Source: Leptospirales bacterium
GTDB lineage: Bacteria; Spirochaetota; Leptospiria; Leptospirales; Leptonemataceae
Length of the DNA: 64,000 nt
Assembly (NCBI GenBank): GCA_016788865.1
Contig: JAEUSB010000004.1
Span: forward strand, 19,060 to 83,059
Reading direction: 5' to 3'
A model generated the notes under the pieces. The model was not told where the DNA came from. It made no database searches and saw only the letters and a program-made list of their open reading frames with translations. This document shows positions 9,571-20,700 of this stretch, piece after piece; position 1 is the stretch's first letter, and each line of letters starts with the position of its first letter. The translations under genes and the position numbers were made by a program.

Positions 9571-10494
9571 TCAAGACTCTGCGTCTCGATAAACAACGGC
9601 CTTCACCTTTTCAAAGATAGATTGCAGTTGTTCTTTGCTCAGAGGAGAAACTGGCTCAAAGGTAGAAAACACATTCGAGAAATAGGATTCCTCAAGGACT
9701 AACTTACAATTGTTTTCTAACATCATTTGCGCAAGCGCCTTGCTATGTTCGCGCGCAGCTGCCACTGTCAGATGATCGGGCTTATCGTGCGAATGTTGAA
9801 TCAAGAAACAACAAATGACATCCTGAAATCCAAGGCGATCGATTTGCTCTTTGATCTCCTGAAAATTGATGGAGCCACGCGGGCCATCCGCATTCTTGTA
9901 ATTTATCAGCACTCGCTTGAAGTAGTGCACCTTCTTCCCATCACGATTGACTTCAATGCCGTTGATGATACGGCGTTCATCTGTAAGCTGCTTCATGATA
10001 AACTCGCCGCGGCCGCGGTGCGATTCAAAGTCAAAGAATTCGGACGTGATATCTCCCTTCAATGCGTTCATATCAACGTCATGCATTGTGTACTTCTCAC
10101 TGGCCGGTATCTCGTGCTTGAATGACGAAACCATGCAAGGATTGGGGCCTTCGTTTTGCATTTCCAGCCGAACCTGTACCCAGCGGCCCGTTCCATGCTC
10201 CAGAATATTCTGAACGGCCTCTGTCACCAGCAGCCTGACGTTATCCGCATCGAGACCAAGGAGCCAGGCCATCCGGCGCGCTTGCTGCTTGATCTCATAC
10301 ATGGTCCCGTGCTTTTCGTTGATGCGCTTTCCGAGCTCGTGCTCCAGGATTGCAGTTCTGTCGAGCAAGATCTCATAGACAAGACTCTTGACCGACGCCT
10401 GCAGGAACGGGGATTCTAGAGCCGAGTTGATCTCCGCCCTGAGTTCCTTGATCTCTTTCTGAAGTTGCTTTAGTTCCGTCTCTTCCCCGACCAT
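9571..10494 (-). CDS. HATPase-domain protein (anti-sigma/histidine-kinase-type ATP-binding)
   Basis: About 307 residues from ATG 10494 (an in-frame GTG at 10542 adds 16 residues). After an N-terminal coiled coil (about 5-55) comes a GHKL ATPase fold. The N-box is LLVTEAVQNILEHG and a glycine-rich lid is SHRGRGEFIMKQLTDE. No phosphorylatable His domain is seen, so it resembles an RsbW-type anti-sigma kinase more than a sensor kinase. The C-terminal about 110 residues form an unrecognised alpha/beta segment. It is third in a minus-strand series behind the LOG-family and 669-residue genes. The window has at least two SpoIIE phosphatases that could be functional opposites, but no link is shown. 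Confidence 0.7.
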   Translation of the reverse strand: MVGEETELKQLQKEIKELRAEINSALESPFLQASVKSLVYEILLDRTAILEHELGKRINEKHGTMYEIKQQARRMAWLLGLDADNVRLLVTEAVQNILEHGTGRWVQVRLEMQNEGPNPCMVSSFKHEIPASEKYTMHDVDMNALKGDITSEFFDFESHRGRGEFIMKQLTDERRIINGIEVNRDGKKVHYFKRVLINYKNADGPRGSINFQEIKEQIDRLGFQDVICCFLIQHSHDKPDHLTVAAAREHSKALAQMMLENNCKLVLEESYFSNVFSTFEPVSPLSKEQLQSIFEKVKAVVYRDAES

Positions 10495-10566
10495 AACGCG
10501 CCCCCAAGACGGTATAACGGGCTGCGGTTCGAACGGAAGCACTTTTTGCGTTGTGCTTTGGGTGTC

Positions 10567-12576
10567 CTAGACTTCCAGCTCGTCCTCGATAAGAGGAGTT
10601 GCTTCCTTTTGAGCCGTTTCCTTTTGCGACGTCTTGAGCGCCTTCTCAAAGCGCTGGTATGGGTCTTCGGACTCGGAAACAGGCAATTCCTTCTCCTTGC
10701 GACTCAGGTACTTTTGCAAAAGGGCAGAGCGCGAATGCATGTTGATAGCCTCGTCCGACTGCATCGCAGCCGGATACTTGGCCGCAATCCGATCCAGCGC
10801 GCGCCTGAGCCGCGCCGCACGAACCCGCCATTCATGATTCATTGGGTAAATGAGCAGATCGCGATCTGCCTTTTCCGCCTTACCCTCGCGGACAATCTGA
10901 AAGCGTCCCCGGTTGATTGCATCGCGAAAAGCACCTGCTTCCATATCCGTGAGGTTGGCCTGGACTTCTGCAACCGTGGGAATCCACATATCTGTTTGGT
11001 AGAATTTATCGAGAGCGTCGATGATCTGATTGGCCGCCGAAACTTCTTGAATTCGACTCATCATCTGCCGCTTTTCCGTTTCGCGGGCTTGCTGTAATTC
11101 GGCAGCACGCTGTTGGTTTCCACTGCCCAGTGAACGCTGCTCAATCGATATCTTTTGCTTGGCAATTTGAAATGATCGGTCCTGGAACCAGCTCAGACCC
11201 AACCAGAGAAACACCCGAAAATACCAGGGGATATAGTCCACATAAGCCTTGCGAAGCAACTTACCATAATTGCGGACAAACTCTTCATCATGAAACAGGG
11301 AGGAGAAGAGTGTTTCGTAGCGATCCAACAAGAACTTCATCGCGAGAATTTTCCAGTGCTCGCTAATAGGAATGTCCGCCATTCCAATTACGAGGCTTCG
11401 AAAAACGTCTGCATCTTTTCTCAGGAAGACATGCACGGTCCGACCGCTGCGCTCCCAGGTATGATGGAGGATGTCTTTATCGTCTGAGATCCGCTTCCAG
11501 GCTTCCGTGGGGAACGAAAGTATCTCTTTGTCGTCCATGAAAACAAGAAGCTCTGACCAGGAAGTTGTATCCCGACGCAAACGTTCCTTAAACTGCGCAT
11601 GAATAGTCGCGATCTCGGCTTTCCATTGTTCGGCGTATTTTTGCCTGGAGAACGGCTCGACGAGCAAGAGCGTCTCAACTGCCAGGGCTCCTGGATATCG
11701 AACTCCGCCCTTGCGTCCTGGATCAGATAGAATGGCTTTCTTGAGTAAATTGGCGCGTCGTGCAAGGAAATCAGCAGTGCGCGGCGCATTTTCATTCAGA
11801 TAGTACGCCGCTTCTTCCAGCTGAACTTGTTCCAACTCCGCTTTGAGACTGCCGCGACTTTTGTATTTTGGAATTACCTTGGACAATAGAAAGTCCCCGG
11901 CGCTTTCCACACGATCCAGAACTTCACGCTCACGCACGGGCATGAAGCCATAATCAAGTACGTGAACCAGACGACCACGCCTCGCCAGGAAATCCTGGAT
12001 TTCACCCAGGGTTGTCTGAATCATTTCAGGCGAAGGGACAACCTCGAAACTGGCTGCATGCACACCAGAAAACACATCGACGATGGATGCCGGGAGATCT
12101 GCAGGCATGGGAACTCCTTCCATGGCCAGGTCTTTCTCCAGGTCAGCCCAGATCATATCAGACGTTACGGGTGGAAGTGAATCGACGTATGACTCAATGG
12201 CGCGTGCAGAAAGTAGGACACCCTCATCGAACAGCTGACCAATTGATTGCTTATCTTCCGGCGGAAGTGTAATAAAGCAGGGCGTGAATCCCGGGCGGCC
12301 CTGTCCGGGCTCGTAGGAAAAGAGAAAGATCTGTGCTATGAGTCGCTCTGAGCTCAGACGAGTCAGGACATTGATTACATCCTTCTTGGTAAGGTGGAGC
12401 ACATCGGGCACGTTGACACCAACGTGATAGAGATGATTGTTTCGCACCGCCTCAACAGTGGAGTTCATCTTAATAGTTTTATAAATGGCGTGGTGTACCT
12501 TCTCGTTGAGGTTTGCACCGCGCGCCAGCGCCTCCTGCTCCTTGAGCAGCTCCAGGAATGTTGTCGTATTGGCCAT
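10567..12576 (-). CDS. large unknown protein, apparently related to the 60956-62848 product
   Basis: A 669-residue, charged, mainly helical protein with no signal peptide. Residues about 35-110 resemble a winged-helix segment (VPDVLHLTKKDVINVLTRL). A short aromatic/hydrophobic patch near 455-475 (PWYFRVFLWLGLSWF) is followed by a Gln/Arg-rich coiled coil (about 480-530). A second small helical domain (about 545-610) and a Lys/Glu-rich tail end the protein. The same order of parts (PW..RV patch, KQK..EQ coiled coil, terminal domain) occurs in the protein at 60956-62848. It starts 1 base after the LOG-family gene ends and is surely co-transcribed with it. Function unknown. Confidence 0.75.
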   Translation of the reverse strand: MANTTTFLELLKEQEALARGANLNEKVHHAIYKTIKMNSTVEAVRNNHLYHVGVNVPDVLHLTKKDVINVLTRLSSERLIAQIFLFSYEPGQGRPGFTPCFITLPPEDKQSIGQLFDEGVLLSARAIESYVDSLPPVTSDMIWADLEKDLAMEGVPMPADLPASIVDVFSGVHAASFEVVPSPEMIQTTLGEIQDFLARRGRLVHVLDYGFMPVREREVLDRVESAGDFLLSKVIPKYKSRGSLKAELEQVQLEEAAYYLNENAPRTADFLARRANLLKKAILSDPGRKGGVRYPGALAVETLLLVEPFSRQKYAEQWKAEIATIHAQFKERLRRDTTSWSELLVFMDDKEILSFPTEAWKRISDDKDILHHTWERSGRTVHVFLRKDADVFRSLVIGMADIPISEHWKILAMKFLLDRYETLFSSLFHDEEFVRNYGKLLRKAYVDYIPWYFRVFLWLGLSWFQDRSFQIAKQKISIEQRSLGSGNQQRAAELQQARETEKRQMMSRIQEVSAANQIIDALDKFYQTDMWIPTVAEVQANLTDMEAGAFRDAINRGRFQIVREGKAEKADRDLLIYPMNHEWRVRAARLRRALDRIAAKYPAAMQSDEAINMHSRSALLQKYLSRKEKELPVSESEDPYQRFEKALKTSQKETAQKEATPLIEDELEV

Positions 12577-12577
12577 T

Positions 12578-13321
12578 TTAGTCCAGGGAACTTTGAAGCA
12601 CAGGGATCAGGCTTGCGACGGCCTCATCGACTGAGTCCACTATCTTGAACAAATCGAGATCCTCCTTTGCAATCATCCCGATCTCCGCGAGGAAATCGAA
12701 GTTGATCAACTTGCGCCAGAAGTCCTTACCATAAAGAAACACAGGAATGACGTTTCGGATACTATGCATTTGTCTGAGAGTTAACGTTTCAAAAAGCTCA
12801 TCCAGGGTTCCAAAACCACCTGGAAAGACCATAAGTGAGCGAGCATAGTAGAGGAACCAGTACTTCCGAGTAAAGAAGTAGTGAAAATCCATGTTTAGTT
12901 CGTCGGTGATGTATGGATTAGGGAATTGTTCCTGGGGTAACTCGATATTTAGGCCTATGGTCTTGCCGCCGGCGTCGAGTGCACCTCGATTCGCTGCTTC
13001 CATAATGCCCGGTCCACCGCCCGTACAGACCACGAAGTTTCGTTTCTTTGGAACGGCATTCTTGAGCGACCAGGATGTGATCTGCTTTGCAATTTCGCGT
13101 GCATGATCGTAGTATATTCCGTATGGTCCAATTGGACCGCTCCGATCTCCCTCTGGACCAGGAACTCGGGCGGAACCAAAGAAGACCACAGTGTCCGTAA
13201 CGCCTTGCTCCGCAAAAACGATCTCAGGGTATGTGACCTCGGTCAGCACACGAATCTTTCTTGCCCCTTCCGAAAGTAGGAACTCCCGGTTCTCAAATGC
13301 CTTGCGCGGACGCTGCCTCAT
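12578..13321 (-). CDS. LOG-family protein (Rossmann, nucleoside-5'-monophosphate phosphoribohydrolase-like)
   Basis: A 247-residue cytosolic protein with the hallmark PGGFGTLDE motif and its partner CTGGGPGIMEAANRGA, which form the nucleotide-binding and catalytic site of the LOG (formerly 'lysine decarboxylase') family. Known members cleave AMP or cytokinin nucleotides to base plus ribose 5-phosphate; others bind nucleotides. It is the first gene of a three-gene minus-strand unit. Its start codon lies 15 bases from that of the divergent glycosyltransferase at 13337. The physiological substrate cannot be read from sequence. Confidence 0.85.
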   Translation of the reverse strand: MRQRPRKAFENREFLLSEGARKIRVLTEVTYPEIVFAEQGVTDTVVFFGSARVPGPEGDRSGPIGPYGIYYDHAREIAKQITSWSLKNAVPKKRNFVVCTGGGPGIMEAANRGALDAGGKTIGLNIELPQEQFPNPYITDELNMDFHYFFTRKYWFLYYARSLMVFPGGFGTLDELFETLTLRQMHSIRNVIPVFLYGKDFWRKLINFDFLAEIGMIAKEDLDLFKIVDSVDEAVASLIPVLQSSLD

Positions 13322-13336
13322 TAAAATGTCTCCCGA

Positions 13337-14440
13337 ATGAAAATCGGAGTGGATGCGCGGCCTCTGGCATTTCCGCGAAACGGCAACGCCAGGTATCTAT
13401 TCGATATGCTCATGGGCCTACTGTCCGCCCGGAAACCAGACCAATACGTACTCTACTCACACCGACCCATTCATTCTGATTATCGGCCTTACCTTGAGCA
13501 GCGGGGAGTTACTTTCCGCGAAGATGCTTCCTGGACTGCCGCCACCGGCCTCCTTTTTCTCAATACGCGGGTAATCCAGTGGCTACGTGATGATCAGTGT
13601 GATCTCTACTGGGGCAGCCTTTCCATGCTTCCGCTGTTCTTTCGCCGTCGGGCAAAGATCCCTGGAATGGTAAACTTTCACGATCTGAACGCATACGTCG
13701 CGCCGGAGACCATGACTCTGGCCAATCGGATTCAGCATCGACTGACCAACGGGCATACCCTGAAGAATGCTTCGTCCGTCCTGTGCCTTTCGCAAACGAC
13801 TGCAAACGATATCGCCGCGAAATTCCCGTGGTCTGCGGACCGCCTGGAACTCGTCTACCCTGGAGTTGAAACCAAACCCATTAAGCCGCGCAAACCCGAG
13901 TCTATTCGGCTCAAGTCCTTCTACCTGATGGTAAGTACAATTGAGCCCAGAAAAAACCAGGCCACCGTCATCACTGCGTACAGAAATGCGCGAAAACGAA
14001 ACAGGCTACTTCCTCTCGTTATCGTCGGTAGACCAGGCTGGGGCGCAGCTGATCTTACCGCCCTCCTCGCCTCGCGCCAGCTCGAAAAGGAAGATATTTT
14101 CTATATAGAAGAAGCCGACAACAGCGTCCTGGAATGGTGTTACCTGCACGCAGGGCTTTACCTCTTTCCCAGCTTACATGAAGGTTTTGGTCTACCCATA
14201 CTCGAAGCTGGATTCAAGGGGATTCCCCTGGCACTGTCTGATATCCCGATATTTCGCGAAGTCGCACCTGACGCGGCGTTTGCACCACCCCTGGACGTGG
14301 CCGCCTGGGAAGAATTGCTAATTAAACCGCCTAAAAAGAAGATCAAACTAAAGCGTAACGATTGGACATTGATGCACCGCGCGGCGCGGATTAAGGAAAT
14401 TGCTCAGAAGCTCAGCTTGCAACCGCGGCCACGAAAATAG
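13337..14440 (+). CDS. family 4 glycosyltransferase (GT-B)
   Basis: A 367-residue GT-B glycosyltransferase likely acting on a surface polysaccharide or lipopolysaccharide at the cytosolic membrane face. The N-terminus MKIGVDARPLAFPRNGNARY is typical of GT4 acceptor domains. The C-terminal donor domain shows STIEPRKNQ and PSLHEGFGLPILEAG, the EX7E-type nucleotide-sugar site. Donor and acceptor are unknown. The last 37 bases overlap the 3' end of the convergent lipoprotein gene. Confidence 0.85.
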   Translation: MKIGVDARPLAFPRNGNARYLFDMLMGLLSARKPDQYVLYSHRPIHSDYRPYLEQRGVTFREDASWTAATGLLFLNTRVIQWLRDDQCDLYWGSLSMLPLFFRRRAKIPGMVNFHDLNAYVAPETMTLANRIQHRLTNGHTLKNASSVLCLSQTTANDIAAKFPWSADRLELVYPGVETKPIKPRKPESIRLKSFYLMVSTIEPRKNQATVITAYRNARKRNRLLPLVIVGRPGWGAADLTALLASRQLEKEDIFYIEEADNSVLEWCYLHAGLYLFPSLHEGFGLPILEAGFKGIPLALSDIPIFREVAPDAAFAPPLDVAAWEELLIKPPKKKIKLKRNDWTLMHRAARIKEIAQKLSLQPRPRK

Positions 14441-14892
14441 AGCGGATGATCTCGTAGTTTCGATCCGTTTCTACAGCCAGCTGAATCGTAGAAGATTTCG
14501 TCAAGTTGAGCGTCCTCAAACGTCAGACGACACACACAGCTACCGGAACAACTGCCCACCTGAATCCGACGAAGCACTTCTGCCATGTCATTGTAGCGGT
14601 ACGGAGGTGTGCCACCGGGCTCTCGCTCCAGGTACAGCATTTCAAGCGACACTCCCGTCATCCTGGAAACAAACGTACTGCGCACCGCTGCATCGACCGT
14701 GCACTTACCCTGCCTGGGGACAAACTCGACGTCGCATACAAACGACTTGCGGTTCTCGGCCAGGGTACAAACAGGCGTGGCAGGCTCCTCATTGACTATT
14801 GGTTTTGAACAACCCCAGATAGCTGAGAGGGCAAGCAATAAGACGTAGAGCGATCTGAACCGGAACAGAGTGCGAACGAGAGCTGGTTTCAA
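14404..14892 (-). CDS. Cys-rich lipoprotein of unknown function
   Basis: 162 residues. A signal peptide (RFRSLYVLLLALSAIWGC) with lipobox near Cys 28 predicts an exported lipoprotein. The mature part has about eight more cysteines, including CSGSCVC, so disulphides are likely. It overlaps the upstream coiled-coil gene by 4 bases, showing translational coupling, and its 3' end overlaps the glycosyltransferase gene. No family recognised. Confidence 0.72.
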   Translation of the reverse strand: MKPALVRTLFRFRSLYVLLLALSAIWGCSKPIVNEEPATPVCTLAENRKSFVCDVEFVPRQGKCTVDAAVRSTFVSRMTGVSLEMLYLEREPGGTPPYRYNDMAEVLRRIQVGSCSGSCVCRLTFEDAQLDEIFYDSAGCRNGSKLRDHPLYFRGRGCKLSF

Positions 14893-16025
14893 CTTTTAAG
14901 GATGTTTTCTACGTCTGCGTCGCGAACACCCAGCTCGCGCGCTGCGCGAAGCTCTTCTTTGGCCTTATCACGATCGCCTTTGCGATGAAAAAGAATTCCA
15001 ATATCGTATAACGCTCTTCCGAGATAGAGGCGCGCACGCTGAAGCTGACCAATCTCGTCGCTGATACTTTTGATGATTGCTTCTGGCTTCTCATGGATCC
15101 CGGATCTAATGACGCCATTGATCCTGTCACGGATTCCATCGAGAATGGTCTCAAGCTGCTTCGAACGTCCCAGGTCTTTCATCCGATTGGAGAGCTCAAT
15201 GTTGCGGCTAACGAGAGCATCGCATTTCTGCGAGAGCACGTTGTACTCACGCTTGAGGCTCTCCATTTCTCCCTCAGCAGGCTGAGTCAGGATATGATCT
15301 GTGAGACGCTGGATTTCACTTTCCAGGAGATCCGCGCGGTTTTGCTCCTTTACCAGACGCAAGCCCAGGTCGGAATTCTGCGATTCGAGTTCGTGGATCC
15401 TGGCCTTATGAGGGCCATGGATGTAATCCGGACTTTGATAAGTTATTACTTCGTTCTCCAGTGTCTGGAGCTTTTGTCTGAGCCCGGCGTATGCGAGATA
15501 CATTTCCTCGAAGGCTCTTACGGATGATTCTTTGATTTCAAAATCAGTGCGAGCACGTTTGACATAGGCCGGAACATGCAAACGATTCATGATTTGCTGA
15601 ATCGCGAGGAATCGCTTTTTGCGAAGCTTGTCTTTTGGACTTGCTTGAGGACGGGCAACCTTTGCCCCTTTCTTCCTGGTTTTTCTCCCGCTGGCCTTGA
15701 TCTTCTTTTTCACTGGCGGCGCGTAACTGGAGCGCAGGTCAAAGAGACTGGCGTAGGCTAGAACCGGATGGAGAAGTACATCGCCGCGAACTGCAGATTG
15801 GACATGCTCGCCGATGCACTTGATGTGAAAATCATGATCGAGGAATGGATAGGGAAACATTCTCCCCGCAACGCGCTCTAAATATTCCTTCTTGTATGCA
15901 GAGGAATGACTGCCAGGGCGCACCAGCGCATTGAACTCAATCCCCTGGATTGAATCTTTAAACTTCTTTACTTTCTCCGGATTCCCGAGGAAATCCTGGA
16001 CGCTGTTTCCCTTCTTCCGTTTCAA
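14889..16025 (-). CDS. coiled-coil protein with C-terminal TPR-like helices
   Basis: 378 residues, cytosolic, no signal peptide. A globular N-terminal part (about 1-105) is followed by a strongly basic Lys/Arg linker (about 105-135). A long coiled coil occupies about 165-280, and a C-terminal helical pair resembles a single TPR (residues about 340-370, ALYDIGILFHRKGDRDKAKEEL split over two helices). Such layouts are common in structural or nucleoid-associated proteins; no specific function is claimed. It is coupled to the lipoprotein gene downstream. Confidence 0.7.
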   Translation of the reverse strand: MKRKKGNSVQDFLGNPEKVKKFKDSIQGIEFNALVRPGSHSSAYKKEYLERVAGRMFPYPFLDHDFHIKCIGEHVQSAVRGDVLLHPVLAYASLFDLRSSYAPPVKKKIKASGRKTRKKGAKVARPQASPKDKLRKKRFLAIQQIMNRLHVPAYVKRARTDFEIKESSVRAFEEMYLAYAGLRQKLQTLENEVITYQSPDYIHGPHKARIHELESQNSDLGLRLVKEQNRADLLESEIQRLTDHILTQPAEGEMESLKREYNVLSQKCDALVSRNIELSNRMKDLGRSKQLETILDGIRDRINGVIRSGIHEKPEAIIKSISDEIGQLQRARLYLGRALYDIGILFHRKGDRDKAKEELRAARELGVRDADVENILKS

Positions 16026-16171
16026 AGCCGAATCCTGTGTAGATTATCGGTCCTTTAACCATGCACGGCTATCTCTTTTTTGGCCATGCCGAGGCCGGGA
16101 AACAGCCCTTTTGAGGCCAAATTCAGGCCCAAATCCTGTTGCAGTGCCCAATCGCGGGTTTTTACTGGCCC

Positions 16172-17701
16172 ATGGCACCGGATCCAGACTCGAGGAGTAA
16201 GCGAGCAGGAATGCTGATCTTGTTCCTTGCTGTAGCAGTCTTCGGGATTGCCCTCGCGAGGAATGGGAGCTCATATACCTACACCAGCGACAGCTTGATC
16301 AAGTACATCCAAACGGTCTCGCTCCTGCGCTCCTCCTACCAGTCTGAAGCTCTTTTCTACCCGGGCCTATCGTTAGACCCTGGCTACCAATTCTATCCGT
16401 TTACGAAACCCAACGTTCTTGTGATCGGAGACAAGCATATCGGGCAATACCCGCTGATGTTGTCTTTCGTCATGTCCGGACCCGCTGCGTTGCTCCCGGC
16501 GGCGGCCATGCCGTACCTTTGCCTGGGCGTGGCCCTTGCCGCCCTCGGACTCTTCTGGAAACTATTCCGCTCATCGGCCGTCACGCTCGCATTCGCCGCA
16601 TTTGGAACGCCGCTGATCACCCAGGGCATGGAGCTCTCTGAGAATCCCCTTCTGATTCTACTGGGACTCGTGGGCTTGTATTTCTATGTGCGGGCCGTGG
16701 AGGAAGGCCAGCTGCGCGACGCTGCCCTGGCGGGATTCCTATCTGCTGTGGGAATCTGGTTCCGATTAGAAGCACTGCTTTACTCGCTGAGCCTCCTCTG
16801 CGCCTGGATCCTCGTAACGATACGAAACAAACCTCTCAAGCAATACGCTGCCTTCGGGATTGCGTCCACGCTGACCGTTGGGGCCTTCCTGGTCTTCCAG
16901 ACATTACACTATGGCCATCCACTCGGGCCTCGTTTCATAGCCAATCCAACCTCCATCGATCTCGATCTGCTCAGACTCGCTCAAGTCTTTACACTCATCT
17001 TTGGTTGGAAGTTCAAGCTCGGCCAGTTTGGCTTTTCGCCCTTGCTCTTGATCCCTATCGTCTACTTCGTACTGACCAGAACTAGAGACCAGCTTGTACG
17101 GCTTCTTGTGGTTTTCCAGGCTGGTTTCCTTTTGGCTGCGTCCTTTCTTGCCCCCAATGACGGAGTTGTTACCTGGGGAAGTCGTTATCTTTACCTGGCC
17201 CTCTATCCGGCGCTGTTACTACTCGATCGATTTTACAGGGATGCAATCCAGCATCAAAGCCGCCTTCGCCGTGTCGGCTTCTTTGCGGTCTTCACTTATT
17301 CGATACTCATTTGCATCCTCACCCTGGCCATTCAAAGAAAAGCCACGCAGGAACTCAAAGCACTTCAGACTGAATTGAAACAGGCCAAGGGAGACGTGAT
17401 CATAATGCCCGGTTCTTTGCTAACGTCATACGCCGGACTGTTGTACTTCGAGAGACCAATATTATCGCCATCAGGCATCGAGGCCGTACCCGAACTGGCT
17501 GCTATTTTGCGAACTCACGGTCCAATGCGAATCACGCTGACTGAATATACGGGATGGACGGCACAGGAATTCGCAACTCGATTGGACAACTACCTTGGCC
17601 GGGATCTGGTAGCGACATCCGTAAAGGCTTTCGGTGGGTTCCAGCATCTCGAATCGCACAAACTCACGAGGCTAACGCTGCATGAGTATCAGGTCAAATA
17701 G
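16172..17701 (+). CDS. polytopic membrane glycosyltransferase-like protein (GT-C type)
   Basis: About 509 residues with 10-12 hydrophobic segments. The first membrane helix is followed by a loop with TYTSDSLIKYIQT, in the position where GT-C transferases carry the catalytic acidic residue. A long soluble C-terminal segment (about 385-509) follows the last helix. The family resemblance is to dolichyl/undecaprenyl-phosphate-sugar transferases (GT39/83-like), inferred from topology rather than a specific motif. ATG 16172 is chosen; an upstream in-frame start at 16139 would add 11 residues with no improved ribosome site. Confidence 0.65.
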   Translation: MAPDPDSRSKRAGMLILFLAVAVFGIALARNGSSYTYTSDSLIKYIQTVSLLRSSYQSEALFYPGLSLDPGYQFYPFTKPNVLVIGDKHIGQYPLMLSFVMSGPAALLPAAAMPYLCLGVALAALGLFWKLFRSSAVTLAFAAFGTPLITQGMELSENPLLILLGLVGLYFYVRAVEEGQLRDAALAGFLSAVGIWFRLEALLYSLSLLCAWILVTIRNKPLKQYAAFGIASTLTVGAFLVFQTLHYGHPLGPRFIANPTSIDLDLLRLAQVFTLIFGWKFKLGQFGFSPLLLIPIVYFVLTRTRDQLVRLLVVFQAGFLLAASFLAPNDGVVTWGSRYLYLALYPALLLLDRFYRDAIQHQSRLRRVGFFAVFTYSILICILTLAIQRKATQELKALQTELKQAKGDVIIMPGSLLTSYAGLLYFERPILSPSGIEAVPELAAILRTHGPMRITLTEYTGWTAQEFATRLDNYLGRDLVATSVKAFGGFQHLESHKLTRLTLHEYQVK

Positions 17702-17729
17702 AGGGACGAATTCGCGGGATGACGGAAGT

Positions 17730-20700
17730 TTACCTGTCGTAGTTTAGCGCAGGCGAAAGCCACTTTTCAACTTCCGGAACCAGCATCCCTTTGCGACGCG
17801 CATAGTCTTCGACTTGCTCGGAAGTAATTTTGCCCAGATTGAAATACTCGGCATCGGGATGCGCAAAATACAATCCGCACACCGAGGCCGCCGGAGTCAT
17901 CGCAAGGCTTTCTGTCAAACTCACGCCCGTGTGCTCCGTTGCGCGCAGTAGCTTAAATAGAGCTTCTTTCTCTGTGTGGTCTGGTTGCGAAGGATATCCT
18001 GGAGCTGGCCTGATTCCTGCGTAACTTTCCCGGATCAGATCTTCGTTGGCCAGTGATTCATCCGGAGCGTACCCCCAGAGCTCTTTTCTTACAAGTTGAT
18101 GTAGTCGCTCAGCGAATGCTTCTGCCAGGCGATCTGCAAGCGCCTTCACCAGAATCGAGTTGTAATCGTCATGCTTTGTTTCGTACGATTTTGCAAGTTC
18201 GCTCACGCCCTGACCGGCTGTAACAACAAACGCGCCAATGTAATCGGGTGTGCCTTTTGGAGCTACATTATCCGACAGGCAACGATTTGGCTCACCGGAA
18301 CGCTTCTCAGTTTGCTGACGCAATCCGTGAAAGACAGCGATAGGAGTTCCGCGAGATTCATCCGCATAGACTTCCACATCGTCACCGACACGATTGGCCG
18401 GCCAGAACTGCGCAACGCCATTGGCCTTGATCAGCTTGCGCGTAATAATTTCATCCAGGAGCCGGTTTGCATCATCGAAGAGCTTCTTTGCTTCCTTTCC
18501 AATCCGTTCATCATCGAAAATGGACGGATACTTCCCTGGAAGCTCCCAGGCCTGAAAGAACGGAGTCCAATCAATGTATTTGCGTAGCTCTTCCAGCGGG
18601 TAGTTCTTGAATTCCTGGACTCCAGCCCGCTTAGGCACCACAACCGGTTTCGAGAAGTCCAGCCTGGTTGCGTTCGCGCGCGCATCGGCAAGGCTCAAAT
18701 ACTTCTTTTGATCCTGGCGATTTGCGAAATCGTCCCGGAGCTTCGTGTACTCAGCGAGTATTGACTCTGCAAATTCTTGCTTCTGCTCAGGAGTAATGAG
18801 CTGATTTACAACAGGTACGCTCCGCGACGCATCCAGGACGTGGATGACCGGAGAGGTATACTGCGGCGCAATCTTGACAGCGGTATGAATCTTGGAAGTG
18901 GTCGCCCCACCAATCAGCAGCGGCTGCTTCATTCCACGACGTTGCATTTCGCGAGCTACTTCGACCATTTCATCCAGCGAAGGCGTTATCAGCCCAGAAA
19001 GGCCAATCACGTCTGCCCCAATCTTAGTAGCCTCGTCCAGAATCTTGTCGCGCGGCACCATGACTCCCAGGTCAACAACGTCGAAGTTGTTACAGGCAAG
19101 CACCACACCGACAATATTCTTGCCAATATCGTGAACATCGCCCTTGACCGTGGCCATGAGGACTTTCGCTTGAGAGCGAGACTCCCCACTCAACGCCTTC
19201 TCTTTCTCCATGAACGGAAGTAGGTACGCGACCGATTTTTTCATCACGCGCGCGCTTTTTACAACTTGCGGAAGAAACATTTTCCCCGCTCCAAATAGGT
19301 CGCCCACAACAGACATCCCGGCCATCAGCGGACCTTCGATCACGTGCAAAGGTCGTTCATAATTTCCGCGGGCCTCTTCTGTGTCCTGATCCACAAAGTC
19401 CATGATCCCGTTGACGAGTGCGTGCTTGAGCCGCTCTTCTACCGAGCCATTGCGCCACTCGTCCGTTTTAACCGGGCCTGCGCCTTCTTTGCCCTTCACG
19501 GAGTCGGCAATCTCTAGAAGCCGTTCAGTTGCATCCGGCCTGCGATTCAAGAGCACATCTTCGACACGCTCCAGAAGTTCCGCTGGAATCTGTTCGTATA
19601 CTCCGAGCATTCCTGCGTTTACAATCCCCATGTCCAGGCCCGCTTTAACAGCGTGATACAGGAACGCTGTATGCATTGCTTCGCGCACTGGATTGTTTCC
19701 ACGAAATGAAAACGAAATGTTGCTAATGCCGCCGCTTACACGCGCATGCGGAAGGTTCTTCTTAATCCATTCTGTCGCCTTGATAAAATCGACTGCATAG
19801 TTGTTGTGCTCTGCAAGGCCTGTGGCCACGGTCAGAACGTTTGGATCAAAGATGATGTCCTCAGCCGGGAACCCATTGCTGACAAGCAAGTCGTATGCTC
19901 GCTTACAAATCTCGATGCGCCGCTCATAGCTGTCGGCCTGGCCCACTTCATCAAAAGCCATTACGACGGCAGCCGCTCCAAAGGAGCGAATCACGCGCGC
20001 GCGTTCCAGGAAAGCCGCCTCACCCTCTTTTAACGAAATCGAGTTAACAACGCTCTTTCCCTGCAGGCACTTCAATCCCGCTTCAAGCACAGTCCACTTG
20101 GACGAGTCCACCATGACCGGCACTTTCGCAATATCGGGTTCTGCAGCTATGAGATTCAAAAACTTGGTCATCGCAGCTTCCGAATCGAGCATCCCTTCAT
20201 CCATGTTCACGTCGATGATCTGCGCCCCATTCTCGACTTGCTGGCGGGCGACGGAAAGGGCTTCGTCAAACTTGCTCTCAAGAATCAACTTCGCAAACTT
20301 TGGAGAGCCCGTAACGTTGGTTCGCTCGCCAATATTGATGAAGTTCATGTTTTCCCGCACCCGGAGCGGCTCCAGGCCAGACAAAACAAACGACGTATCT
20401 TTCCCCGCAGGCTTCCGTGGTGGATGCCTCAGGGCAGCCTCAGCCATAGCTTTCACGTGCGCAGGAGAAGTCCCACAGCAACCACCGATGATGTTGATTA
20501 GCCCCTCGGAGGCGTACGCATCGATCTGGGCAGCCATGTATTCCGGGCTCTCATCGTAGCCACCAAACGCATTTGGCAGCCCCGCATTTGGATAAAGACT
20601 CACCGGAACCGTCGCGACCCTTGATAGTTCTGAGAGGAATGGTCTCATCTGCGCCGATCCCAGCGCGCAGTTCAAACCCACTGCCATCAAGTTCCTTGCA